NCBI GenBank assembly: GCA_937873695.1
Contig: CALMYL010000021.1
Location: 142,423 to 206,422, forward strand
Origin: an uncultured Ignavibacteria bacterium
GTDB lineage: Bacteria > Bacteroidota > Ignavibacteria > Tepidaquicellales > OLB5
Direction of reading: 5' to 3'
DNA length: 64,000 nucleotides
The notes under the pieces were generated by a model that saw nothing but the letters and a program-made list of their open reading frames with translations, did no database searches and was not told the DNA's origin. How positions within the stretch are numbered: the first letter of the stretch is position 1; every line of letters begins with the position of its first letter. Made by a program: the position numbers and the translations under genes. This document shows, piece after piece, positions 1 through 7,425 of the stretch.

Positions 1-179
1 TCCCATTGACCGTTGAGGTTAATAAGCTTTCTATAATCGTTTTGCAGAGTTTGCTGAAATGTCAGCGGAATATCGGTTGAGTTGCGGCTTATAAGCCTGT
101 TTTGAGAGAACAAATCAGCACATAATATCAGGCTTAGCCATACAAATATCTTTAAATAACGAGCCGCTATCTTTATCAA
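1..179 (-). CDS. N-terminus of a secreted protein, possibly a GH2-family glycoside hydrolase (partial)
   Basis: The frame is open from a TTG at 179 to the window edge. It gives MIKIAARYLKIFVWLSLILC, a Sec-type signal peptide with a likely cleavage site after LFS, then a mature start that includes NSTDIPLTFQQTL and LINLNGQW. The phrase INLNGxW is common at the start of the N-terminal jelly-roll domain of GH2 beta-galactosidases and glucuronidases, so a GH2 enzyme is a reasonable guess; too little is visible to be sure. No ATG is available: an in-frame TGA lies upstream and only TTG or weaker codons remain. An AGGAG sits about 40 nt upstream, too far to serve this TTG, so the start is uncertain. 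Confidence 0.5.
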   Translation of the reverse strand, partial: MIKIAARYLKIFVWLSLILCADLFSQNRLISRNSTDIPLTFQQTLQNDYRKLINLNGQW

Positions 180-312
180 TTGGAAAATCGCTAAAATTTG
201 GGGAAAATTTTCAGAAATATTACTCCTATGGAGTCATTTCACTGCAAATATATTAATAATAGAGAGCAAAATAAAGGGATTACCAGGTAAATCCGGGCAA
301 ATCTGGAAAGCA

Positions 313-714
313 CTATAAGAACTTATTTCTTTCCTTGGGCGTTGGCACTCTGCAAGTGGATTTTTTTCCAAACCATTTGTACCTATACTTCGCGACTATA
401 TCATAAACAATATTCCTTATAAATGGAGGGATAAGAAGCAGAGGATAAAGAAGGTTGTACGGAAAGCCAAGCATTCCTGCGACTTTTAAAGCTGCAGTAG
501 ATTTTTTGTAATATGCGTTTCCGTCAATAAGTATAAATGATTCAATGTTCTCATGATCAATATTCAATTCTTTCTGCAGCCTTACGCCAATATCAGATTG
601 CAGCGCGACAAAACGAAAGATATCCTTCTTATCGCGGGTAATAAAAAAATTGACGGAGCCGTTGCATATGTTGCACACTCCGTCAAATAAAATTATTTTG
701 TGATCGCTGCTCAA
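313..714 (-). CDS. DCC-family (DUF393) thiol-disulfide oxidoreductase-like protein
   Basis: The 133-residue protein opens with IILFDGVCNICNGSVNF, the D-x-x-C-x-x-C signature of the DCC (DUF393) family, near residues 9-16. The rest, including RFVALQSDIG, a short IDGNAYYKKSTAAL strand region, a hydrophobic PYNLLYPLLLIPPFIRNIVYDIVAKYRYKWFG helix and a terminal CRVPT, fits the family in both length and order. Family members are small cytosolic proteins of unproven function with a presumed redox-active cysteine pair. The start is TTG at 714: a TAG lies two codons upstream in frame and no ATG precedes the motif. It follows the GNAT gene on the same strand with a gap of about 56 nt and may be cotranscribed. 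Family assignment is firm; biochemical role is not. Confidence 0.88.
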   Translation of the reverse strand: MSSDHKIILFDGVCNICNGSVNFFITRDKKDIFRFVALQSDIGVRLQKELNIDHENIESFILIDGNAYYKKSTAALKVAGMLGFPYNLLYPLLLIPPFIRNIVYDIVAKYRYKWFGKKSTCRVPTPKERNKFL

Positions 715-770
715 TAAATTCTAAAATTGCTTTGGTTGGAAATAATTCAGCGGGTATTAACCGCAATAGA

Positions 771-1250
771 CTAAAGAGTGAGCCTGTAATATTCCCAGTT
801 CGAAAGCGGTGTTGCGCCAATTTTATTATAGAAAGCGATTGCGTCAATATTCCAGTCAAGTACAGCCCATTCAACTCTTCCGCAGCCCATATCATTTGCT
901 ATTTCAATCAGTCTATCGAAAAATAACTTGCCAATACCGGTATTGCGCCTGCTTTGAGTAATGAAAATATCTTCCAGGAACAATGTTTTCTTCGCAAGGA
1001 AAGATGAGTATGATTCAAAATAAATTGCATAACCAAGTATTTCTTTGCCTTCTTTGGCTACCAGCATATTAATAAGTCTTTTTTTGCCGAATGTATCCTT
1101 GAATAACCTTCTCACAGCAATATCATCCGGGCCTTCAAGTTTTTCAAATGCTGCCAGTTCTTTTACCAAATCAATGATCTTATCGAAATCGCCCTTTTTT
1201 GCTTTTTTTATTTTAATTTTTGGTTCTTTTTCTCTTTTAGTTTTAGCCAT
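771..1250 (-). CDS. GNAT N-acetyltransferase, diamine/thialysine (SSAT-like) type
   Basis: This 159-residue GNAT-fold protein resembles the spermidine/spermine or thialysine N-acetyltransferase group. After a basic N-terminal stretch (KTKREKEPKIKIKKA) it has the four GNAT motifs: an N-terminal helix (IDLVKELAAFEKLEG), LGYAIYFESYSSFLAKKTLFLEDIFI, the acetyl-CoA loop RRNTGIGKLFFDRL near residues 101-114, and GCGRVEWAVLDWNIDAIAFYNKIGA. The LFLEDIFI and EWxVLDWN blocks are characteristic of the SSAT subgroup. The likely reaction is acetyl transfer from acetyl-CoA to a primary amine (polyamine, thialysine or a lysine analogue); the substrate cannot be read from sequence. ATG at 1250 has AGGAGA just upstream and a TAATTTTG promoter-like box before it. 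It is divergent from the BNR-repeat gene at 1345. Confidence 0.88.
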   Translation of the reverse strand: MAKTKREKEPKIKIKKAKKGDFDKIIDLVKELAAFEKLEGPDDIAVRRLFKDTFGKKRLINMLVAKEGKEILGYAIYFESYSSFLAKKTLFLEDIFITQSRRNTGIGKLFFDRLIEIANDMGCGRVEWAVLDWNIDAIAFYNKIGATPLSNWEYYRLTL

Positions 1251-1272
1251 AAAATATTAGTCTCCTGTAATA

Positions 1273-1280
1273 CAAAATTA
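1273..1280 (-). promoter_or_regulatory. Candidate -7 promoter box (TAATTTTG) for the GNAT gene
   Basis: On the minus strand the sequence TAATTTTG fits the Bacteroidota housekeeping -7 consensus TAnnTTTG. It lies about 22 nt before the GNAT ATG, followed by an AGGAGA ribosome site. No clear TTTG -33 element is visible at the usual spacing, so the call is tentative. Confidence 0.4.
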
Positions 1281-1344
1281 TTTACTTATTTTTTAATTTG
1301 ATATTCATTAATATTACTCAATATTAAAGTAAAATTTCTGAAAA

Positions 1345-2976
1345 ATGAAGTATTTTATTGTATTTTTGATGCTTTTTTCATGCAGTGCAGCCGTTTATTC
1401 ACAATACGGAAATTCTGAAGCTGAAGCCAGAGTTCCGGTAACTTTTCCTTCAAAAGGCACTTTTGAAGGTGACTATACCAGCGCGATTTTTATGAATAAA
1501 AATCTTTCCGTTAACACAGCTCCGCAGAATGAACCATCTATAAGGATAAGCAGAGTAAACCCGAATTACGTTGTAGCTGCCTGGCGTGATTTCAGGCTTG
1601 GATACATTGAACCTGCAATTGTAAGAAGGATCGGCTATACCTATTCCACTGACGGGGGTTCAACATGGGCACCATCTCAGCTTCTCCCTGACCCAAATCC
1701 AGATCACACATCTCAGAGTGACCCGGTGATAACAACAGACTCACAGGGAAGTTTTTACATATCCAGTACTTCCAGGAAGCCTGTTACAGGCTACAACCGT
1801 GATATGCTTCTTTACAAATCGACCAACAACGGACAGACATTTTTTCTGCATTCAATCGCAGTGCCGGGTTCAGGCGGAGCGGGCGAAGATAAAGAGTGGA
1901 TTTTCTGCGATCCTGTTATGACCAATACAACATATGATAATATTTTTATATCATGGACAAGTTTCGGTCCGCAGCCCGGAATTAAATTCCGTAAATCTAC
2001 CAATGGAGGATTGAATTGGTCATCAACCGTAAATATTGGCGATAATACTTCCGGTCAGGGATCTAACATTTGTTCAGGTACAGGCAATCAGATTTATGTT
2101 GTCTGGGATGCCGGCGGAATCAGGTTTGATAAGTCTACAAACGGCGGTACAAGTTTTGGATCAGATTACCAGTTAAGCAATGTTTCAACAACAAACGGTT
2201 TTCCTTTTATATGCTGTGATTATTCAAACAACTCAACCAGAGGAAATGTGTATGTTATTTGGGATGATATGCGCGGAGGTAATTCTGATGTCTGGTTCCA
2301 GCGCTCAACCAACGGCGGCGCAAACTGGCTTGCTTCGCCGGTTAGGGTAAATGATGTAACAACCAATAACCAGTACTGGCCGGTCATACAATGTGATAAT
2401 AACGGCATTCTTTACGCAATGTATTATGATACAAGGGCTGGTGCTTCCATGGTAAACACATATGTTGCTTACTCAACTGATGCGGGAACAACGTGGTCTA
2501 ACCAATTGATGAGTGATTCTTCGTTCACCGCTACGCCGGTAGGCGGCACCAGCGGTGATGTGAGATATGGTGATTACATACAAATAGATGCATACAACGG
2601 CAAAGTAATTCCTGTGTGGACAGATGACAGGAAAGGTACGCCAAATCAGGAGATCTATACGGCAAATCTTTCAGGATTGCTGCCGGTGAATCCGCTGAGC
2701 ACTGAAGTGCCGCGAAGTTTTGCATTATATCAGAACTATCCGAATCCATTTAATCCGGTTACCAGGATAAATTTTGATATTCCTGTTTCTTCGTTTGTCA
2801 GTCTGAAACTTTTTGATATACTTGGCAGGGAAGTAAAAATACTTGTGGCTCAGAACCTGAATGCCGGGAAGTTCTATACTGAAGTTGATGGTTCAGCCTT
2901 ATCAGGGGGTGTATATTTTTATAAACTGGAAGCAGGCAATTTCACTGAAAGTAAAAAGCTGGTTCTGATCAAGTAA
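1345..2976 (+). CDS. Secreted BNR/Asp-box repeat (sialidase-fold) protein with T9SS sorting domain
   Basis: The 543-residue protein begins with a signal peptide (MKYFIVFLMLFSCSAAVYSQ). Six Asp-box type motifs follow (STDGGSTW, STNNGQTF, STNGGLNW, STNGGTSF, STNGGANW, STDAGTTW), marking a multi-bladed BNR beta-propeller over roughly residues 50-440. The last 90 residues are a T9SS type A sorting domain: LYQNYPNPFNPVTRINFDIP, then LFDILGREV, GGVYFYKLEAG and a KKLVLIK end. Such proteins are exported through the Sec and type IX systems and anchored or released at the cell surface. The fold is shared by sialidases, but catalytic residues cannot be assigned, so binding or hydrolase function is open. 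The gene is single, followed by a strong terminator. Confidence 0.88.
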   Translation: MKYFIVFLMLFSCSAAVYSQYGNSEAEARVPVTFPSKGTFEGDYTSAIFMNKNLSVNTAPQNEPSIRISRVNPNYVVAAWRDFRLGYIEPAIVRRIGYTYSTDGGSTWAPSQLLPDPNPDHTSQSDPVITTDSQGSFYISSTSRKPVTGYNRDMLLYKSTNNGQTFFLHSIAVPGSGGAGEDKEWIFCDPVMTNTTYDNIFISWTSFGPQPGIKFRKSTNGGLNWSSTVNIGDNTSGQGSNICSGTGNQIYVVWDAGGIRFDKSTNGGTSFGSDYQLSNVSTTNGFPFICCDYSNNSTRGNVYVIWDDMRGGNSDVWFQRSTNGGANWLASPVRVNDVTTNNQYWPVIQCDNNGILYAMYYDTRAGASMVNTYVAYSTDAGTTWSNQLMSDSSFTATPVGGTSGDVRYGDYIQIDAYNGKVIPVWTDDRKGTPNQEIYTANLSGLLPVNPLSTEVPRSFALYQNYPNPFNPVTRINFDIPVSSFVSLKLFDILGREVKILVAQNLNAGKFYTEVDGSALSGGVYFYKLEAGNFTESKKLVLIK

Positions 2977-3000
2977 TATATAAATTTGTGTTTTTTATAA

Positions 3001-3033
3001 AGCAACCCCATTCACAGGGGTTGCTTTTTTTTT
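3001..3033 (+). terminator. Rho-independent terminator after the BNR-repeat gene
   Basis: A perfect 9-bp stem AGCAACCCC/GGGGTTGCT with a 7-nt loop is followed by a run of T on the plus strand. It ends transcription of the gene that stops at 2976. Confidence 0.92.
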
Positions 3034-3072
3034 CAGATATAGTCATATTACATGCTTATTAAGCAATTTTCC

Positions 3073-3088
3073 GGAGGATGGCACATTG
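3073..3088 (+). promoter_or_regulatory. Shine-Dalgarno that selects a TTG start over a decoy ATG
   Basis: GGAGG at 3073-3077 is 8 nt before TTG at 3086, the start of the GH81 gene. An ATG directly abuts the GGAGG at 3078 but opens only ATG-GCA-CAT-TGA, a three-codon frame whose stop overlaps the TTG. The spacing and the reading frame both favour TTG. Confidence 0.75.
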
Positions 3089-5764
3089 AAATTTTTACAG
3101 ATTGTCTTGTTTGTTTCAGTTTTGGTTCTTAATAGTTATTCGCAGTGGAATTATGGTTCACCTTTTTCAACTGTCCAGCAGCAGTCTACGTGGCAGCAGG
3201 TTGTAAGCAAAGTACCCATAACAGGCAATACTATATTAGATAGTTTAACTGCACCTTACCCAACCAACGCCTGGTTTAATTTATTTTTTCTATACGGAAC
3301 AGCGTACCCGAATCCCCAGGGGACAATAGGACAGAATTTCACATGGGTAAATCCGTATAACATAGGCTCCGGTTATAATTATATAGGATATTCAAATCCG
3401 CGTGCTTTGCTGGGCATAAATTATAAACCGTTTGCGGTAACAACTACCGGCGGCAGCTTCCCAACGGTTAACTGGGATAACGGCGCTTATATGTACTTCG
3501 GAACAACGAATCCGGCAAATTTTACACCTATAATACGTAATGACTACACTGATCTCTCTGTGACAGTTAAGTTCTATAACACAACCAACACAAATAATTA
3601 TTATTACGCACCAATTGTCCGGGGAATGCCTTATGTAACAATGTTCTATAATAACGTTACGCCGGCCGTGTATTTTCCGTCGCCTGCAGTATGGAAAGTT
3701 AATGACGTAATCGCAGGTGCCAATCAAACTTTTACCGGTACTGAGTTCAAAGTGCAGACGGTTGTAGGAGATCCTAATTTATACAGGTCTCAAACCTGGA
3801 TGCTTTTCAGTTCACAATCAATTACGCTTCAGTTCAGCCAGGCGGCACAAACACTTGGCTTGATAGGAACTTCAAATTTTACCGGTTATATAAGAGCCGC
3901 GCATTTAACTTATGCCAATGACCCTAATGCCTCAGATACGACAAGCCGCAAATCACTGCTTCGTTCATATGCAAAATTTGTACCTTTGAGAGGTGAAGTC
4001 GGCGCATCAATTCCTAACGGAAGCAGTACTGCCACGTTAAACTTCAATTACACACGTTATAATGAAGGTTCTCTATTGGGTGATTCATTATTAATGATGG
4101 CTTTGCCGCATCATGTTGATATTTTGCCCGGAGGAAGCACAACAAACATACTGAAGTACCAGGTTTTGAAAGGTACAATGAGCGAAGTTAAAACAAAAAC
4201 ATGGAGCATGACAGAACAGCTTCCGGGCTATTCATGGAGCCCGCGTTCCGGCGGACTTGCCAATGTTCCGTTGCAGTGGTGCGATACACTGAAATACTAT
4301 GTAAACGGAGATCTTGTAAATTTTAACAGGCAGTATCAATGGATGGATATATACAGTGCAGCTAAATCATTGGCCAAGCTGGGCAGAATTATTGAAATAG
4401 CAGATGAACTCTATGAAAGAGATCAGACAAGATATGCCGCAATGCAGCCGCTGGCTGCCACTATGCGTGATTCATTGCAGATATTTTTGGGCAAATGGCT
4501 AAACGGCAACAGCTCAATATTCTATAATGGTGTGCCGTATCAGAAGGATTCTTTACTGTATGATACAAAATTCAGAGGGATTATTTCAAGCCGCTCACAT
4601 GACTCGCTTAACCTCAACAATGGAATCGATTTTGGCAGCGCACTGTATAATGATCATCATTTCCATTACGGCTATTTGCTTTACGCTGCAGCAGTTGTTG
4701 CAAAGAAAAATTCTTCGTGGTTTACGGCCAATAGTAATTACTACTCAAATCGCGTTGTTGATCTTGCCCGCGAAATAGCCAATCCAAGCAGAAGCGATAA
4801 TTATTTTGCATTGCAGCGTTACAAAGACTGGTATGACGGTAACTCATGGGCAAACGGACTGGTACCTTATGGCGGCGGTAAGAACCAGGAAAGCTCCAGC
4901 GAAGCTGCCAATGCGTGGTATGGCTTGTATCTTTTCGGGCTGGCAATGAATAATGCGGCTCCCAATACTCAGTACAGCAATATGCTGAACCAGGGACAAT
5001 TAATGCTTTCGCAGGAAGTAAGGGCAACACAGAAATATTATTATGCAAATCAAACCAACCCTGTTTACCCGGCAGTATATACTGATCAATTTAAAACCGT
5101 TACAAATCTTTACCAGGGCAGGATAGATGCGAGCACATTTTTCGGCTCGGTTAATTATTACGCCACGGGAATCCAGGTAATTCCTGTTACACCGGTGACA
5201 GAACAATTCTGGAGCAATATTGCATTTGCCAAACAGGTATATGATTACTCTCCAAATGGTCTGCGAAACACACCTTGTTTTGATTCGACAAATACAAACA
5301 CAACAGTGTGGAACTGGACCACTATAAATGTGGGAATTCAGGCAACGGCTTACCCGCAAACTGCGCTGAATTTCTGGAAATTTTACGGGCATACAAACAC
5401 AAATTTTGATAACGGTTCAAGCCAGTCAAATGTTATGTACTGGATCTTAACAAGAAATCACAACACTATTGGCGTGAGTCCAATTTCAAATGAAATTCCC
5501 GGGGAGTTCAGGCTGTATCAGTGTTATCCCAATCCATTTAACCCTGGTACTGCCATTAAGTTTGATATCTCCAAAACATCTAATGTAAAATTAGTTGTTT
5601 ATGATGCACTTGGCAGACAGGTTGAAGAGCTTGTAAATGGCGAGCTGAAAGCGGGCTCTTACAAAGCAGAATGGAATGCTTCTCAGTTCAGCAGCGGTGT
5701 GTACTTCTATAGTTTAATTTCAGGAGATTTTGTTCAAACCAAAAAAATGGTACTAGTAAAATAA
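3086..5764 (+). CDS. GH81 endo-beta-1,3-glucanase, T9SS-exported (copy 1)
   Basis: The 892-residue enzyme has a signal peptide (MKFLQIVLFVSVLVLNSYSQ) followed by WNYGSP and a GH81 catalytic region. Diagnostic blocks are PYPTNAWFN near residue 55, YNDHHFHYGYLLYAAAVVA near 520 (the Asp is the expected general acid), and DWYDGNSWANGLV with GKNQESSSEAANAWYGLYL near 585-610 (the Glu pair includes the expected catalytic base). Length and order match bacterial GH81 laminarinases, which cleave internal beta-1,3-glucan bonds. The last 90 residues are a T9SS sorting domain (YQCYPNPFNPGTAIKFDIS ... KKMVLVK), so the enzyme should act at the cell surface. The start is TTG with a good GGAGG. A paralogue with the same architecture lies at 58486. 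Family certain; substrate inferred from the family. Confidence 0.93.
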   Translation: MKFLQIVLFVSVLVLNSYSQWNYGSPFSTVQQQSTWQQVVSKVPITGNTILDSLTAPYPTNAWFNLFFLYGTAYPNPQGTIGQNFTWVNPYNIGSGYNYIGYSNPRALLGINYKPFAVTTTGGSFPTVNWDNGAYMYFGTTNPANFTPIIRNDYTDLSVTVKFYNTTNTNNYYYAPIVRGMPYVTMFYNNVTPAVYFPSPAVWKVNDVIAGANQTFTGTEFKVQTVVGDPNLYRSQTWMLFSSQSITLQFSQAAQTLGLIGTSNFTGYIRAAHLTYANDPNASDTTSRKSLLRSYAKFVPLRGEVGASIPNGSSTATLNFNYTRYNEGSLLGDSLLMMALPHHVDILPGGSTTNILKYQVLKGTMSEVKTKTWSMTEQLPGYSWSPRSGGLANVPLQWCDTLKYYVNGDLVNFNRQYQWMDIYSAAKSLAKLGRIIEIADELYERDQTRYAAMQPLAATMRDSLQIFLGKWLNGNSSIFYNGVPYQKDSLLYDTKFRGIISSRSHDSLNLNNGIDFGSALYNDHHFHYGYLLYAAAVVAKKNSSWFTANSNYYSNRVVDLAREIANPSRSDNYFALQRYKDWYDGNSWANGLVPYGGGKNQESSSEAANAWYGLYLFGLAMNNAAPNTQYSNMLNQGQLMLSQEVRATQKYYYANQTNPVYPAVYTDQFKTVTNLYQGRIDASTFFGSVNYYATGIQVIPVTPVTEQFWSNIAFAKQVYDYSPNGLRNTPCFDSTNTNTTVWNWTTINVGIQATAYPQTALNFWKFYGHTNTNFDNGSSQSNVMYWILTRNHNTIGVSPISNEIPGEFRLYQCYPNPFNPGTAIKFDISKTSNVKLVVYDALGRQVEELVNGELKAGSYKAEWNASQFSSGVYFYSLISGDFVQTKKMVLVK

Positions 5765-5778
5765 TTCAGCTAAGTTAA

Positions 5779-5806
5779 CCCGGCAATTATGTATTGCCGG
5801 GCTTTT
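5779..5806 (+). terminator. Rho-independent terminator after the first GH81 gene
   Basis: A 9-bp stem CCCGGCAAT/ATTGCCGGG with a 5-nt loop is followed by C and four T. It lies before the ATG of the serine hydrolase, so an upstream ATG inside the hairpin loop is not used. Confidence 0.85.
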
Positions 5807-5821
5807 AATTTCAAAACTATT

Positions 5822-7282
5822 ATGAAAATCATTTCCGGAGCTGCGTTTTTAATCTTAATTTGTACAGGTTCTTTATTTTCGCAGAACGATCCTTTTAAAA
5901 CAGCCATTGATTCACTTTTCAGGGTGCATTACAGTGATACATCAGTTGGAGTATCTATTGGTGTTGTATATTATAATCCAAATACCAACGAATATTTGAG
6001 AAGGCTGTTTTATTATGGTGAAAAGAACAGGGCAACCCACGAAGCGCCTGACAGCAATACAGTTTACCAGATCGGCTCAGTAACAAAAACATTTACAGCG
6101 ATGGTAATGGCACATATGTTAAGGTATAATATGTCCAGCCGGTGGGATCTTATCGAAAATTATCTTCCTGATACACTCAGAGTGCCGTATTGGGTAAATG
6201 GCAATGATACTACAAGAATAAACCTGCTGGAGCTGGTAACGCATTTTTCCGGATTGGTTGATGAACCTCCGGGGACATCTTACCCGTATACTTTAAACAG
6301 AATGTTCCGGTATTTGGATACATGTAATTTAGTTACAAAGCCTGATTCCTTATGGACATACAGCAATTTGGGCTTTGCCACGCTTGCAACAGGATTAACA
6401 ATGCATGCGGGGCGTGATTCAATTGAACAATTATTTCAGCAGTTTATAACGGATTCACTTGGAATGCCTGATACCAAAATTACCCGGACACTTTCAATGA
6501 TACTGCGTTCCGCAAAAGGATATGTGAAGAATAATTCAGGCGTATGGGTAGCCGCTGACAGCAACAAATCAACATGGCCGGCATTTGACGGAGCCGGAGC
6601 GATACGCTCCACAATTAAAGATATGACGCGCTACCTGGAATACCAGATGAAACTTCTCAACTCAAGTTTGAATCCGCTGCTTGACACAATGCATAAGCAT
6701 ATCAAAAGAATTAATCCCGGTCAGCCAACCCAAAGGTGGCAGGGTATGGCATGGGCATCCAACAGGCTGAATTTTCAGCTCAATAATCCCTGGATTCAGT
6801 TTAAAGATGGCGGGACTCCGGGATATAACAGTTTCATTACTTTCTATAATGATTCACTCACCGGTGTAAAAGGCGGGGTTGTGATCCTTTCAAATTCCGG
6901 AAGCTCGCAGACCTTTAATAATCCGGCATATATAGAAGCTTTATCGATGAATATATTGACTTACCTGCATACTGAACATACAAGTATAGGGATTGAACCC
7001 ATAAACAATATTATACCTAAAACATTTTCATTACGGCAGAATTATCCAAATCCGTTTAATCCAAAAACAGTTATAAACTTTTCTGTTCCGCAGGCATCTA
7101 ATGTAAAACTATCTGTTTTTGATGCCGCAGGCGGTGAAATTTCGGTTTTGATTAATTCAGAGCTTAAGGCAGGGGTTTATGAAATTAACTGGAATGCTGA
7201 GAATCTCCCCAGTGGTGCATATTTCTGCAAACTCAGCTCAGGCAAGTATACCGAAACCATAAAAATGGTTCTGATTAAATAA
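5822..7282 (+). CDS. Beta-lactamase-family serine hydrolase with T9SS sorting domain
   Basis: This secreted serine hydrolase has the class C beta-lactamase/DD-peptidase fold. From ATG at 5822 it begins MKIISGAAFLILICTGSLFSQ, a clean signal peptide; an ATG 33 nt upstream falls in the preceding terminator and is rejected. The active-site Ser and Lys are in GSVTKTFTAM (about residue 86), the Tyr motif is YSNLGFATLA (about 178), and a third box could be KDGGTPGYNS near 335, where HTG or KTG is usual. The T9SS sorting domain is LRQNYPNPFNPKTVINFSVP ... IKMVLIK. Relatives include esterases, D-aminopeptidases and penicillin-binding proteins; the substrate is unknown. The export tag suggests surface action alongside the neighbouring glucanase. 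Confidence 0.88.
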   Translation: MKIISGAAFLILICTGSLFSQNDPFKTAIDSLFRVHYSDTSVGVSIGVVYYNPNTNEYLRRLFYYGEKNRATHEAPDSNTVYQIGSVTKTFTAMVMAHMLRYNMSSRWDLIENYLPDTLRVPYWVNGNDTTRINLLELVTHFSGLVDEPPGTSYPYTLNRMFRYLDTCNLVTKPDSLWTYSNLGFATLATGLTMHAGRDSIEQLFQQFITDSLGMPDTKITRTLSMILRSAKGYVKNNSGVWVAADSNKSTWPAFDGAGAIRSTIKDMTRYLEYQMKLLNSSLNPLLDTMHKHIKRINPGQPTQRWQGMAWASNRLNFQLNNPWIQFKDGGTPGYNSFITFYNDSLTGVKGGVVILSNSGSSQTFNNPAYIEALSMNILTYLHTEHTSIGIEPINNIIPKTFSLRQNYPNPFNPKTVINFSVPQASNVKLSVFDAAGGEISVLINSELKAGVYEINWNAENLPSGAYFCKLSSGKYTETIKMVLIK

Positions 7283-7302
7283 GTGCGCATGTTTTTAAGA
7301 AT

Positions 7303-7334
7303 GGGAATACAGTCAGGCTCCTTCCTGTGTTCCC
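7303..7334 (+). terminator. Possible terminator hairpin after the serine hydrolase gene
   Basis: GGGAATACAG and CTGTGTTCCC form a 10-bp stem with one G-T pair and a 12-nt loop. The T-rich tract is separated by several bases, so termination is likely but weak. Confidence 0.4.
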
Positions 7335-7425
7335 GAATTTTGAGGTTTTTTATGTTGTTTCGTTTTATGATATTTGTTAACAGATAATTCAGATGTTATT
7401 TACTTAATAATAAGGAGCATCAGGT

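Noticed and set aside
683..895. A 70-codon minus-strand frame between the DCC and GNAT genes
   Set aside because: It overlaps the end of the GNAT gene and the start of the DCC gene in another frame and has no motif.
5789..5821. An upstream ATG that would extend the serine hydrolase by 11 residues
   Set aside because: It lies inside the loop of the preceding terminator and would put polar residues before the signal peptide.
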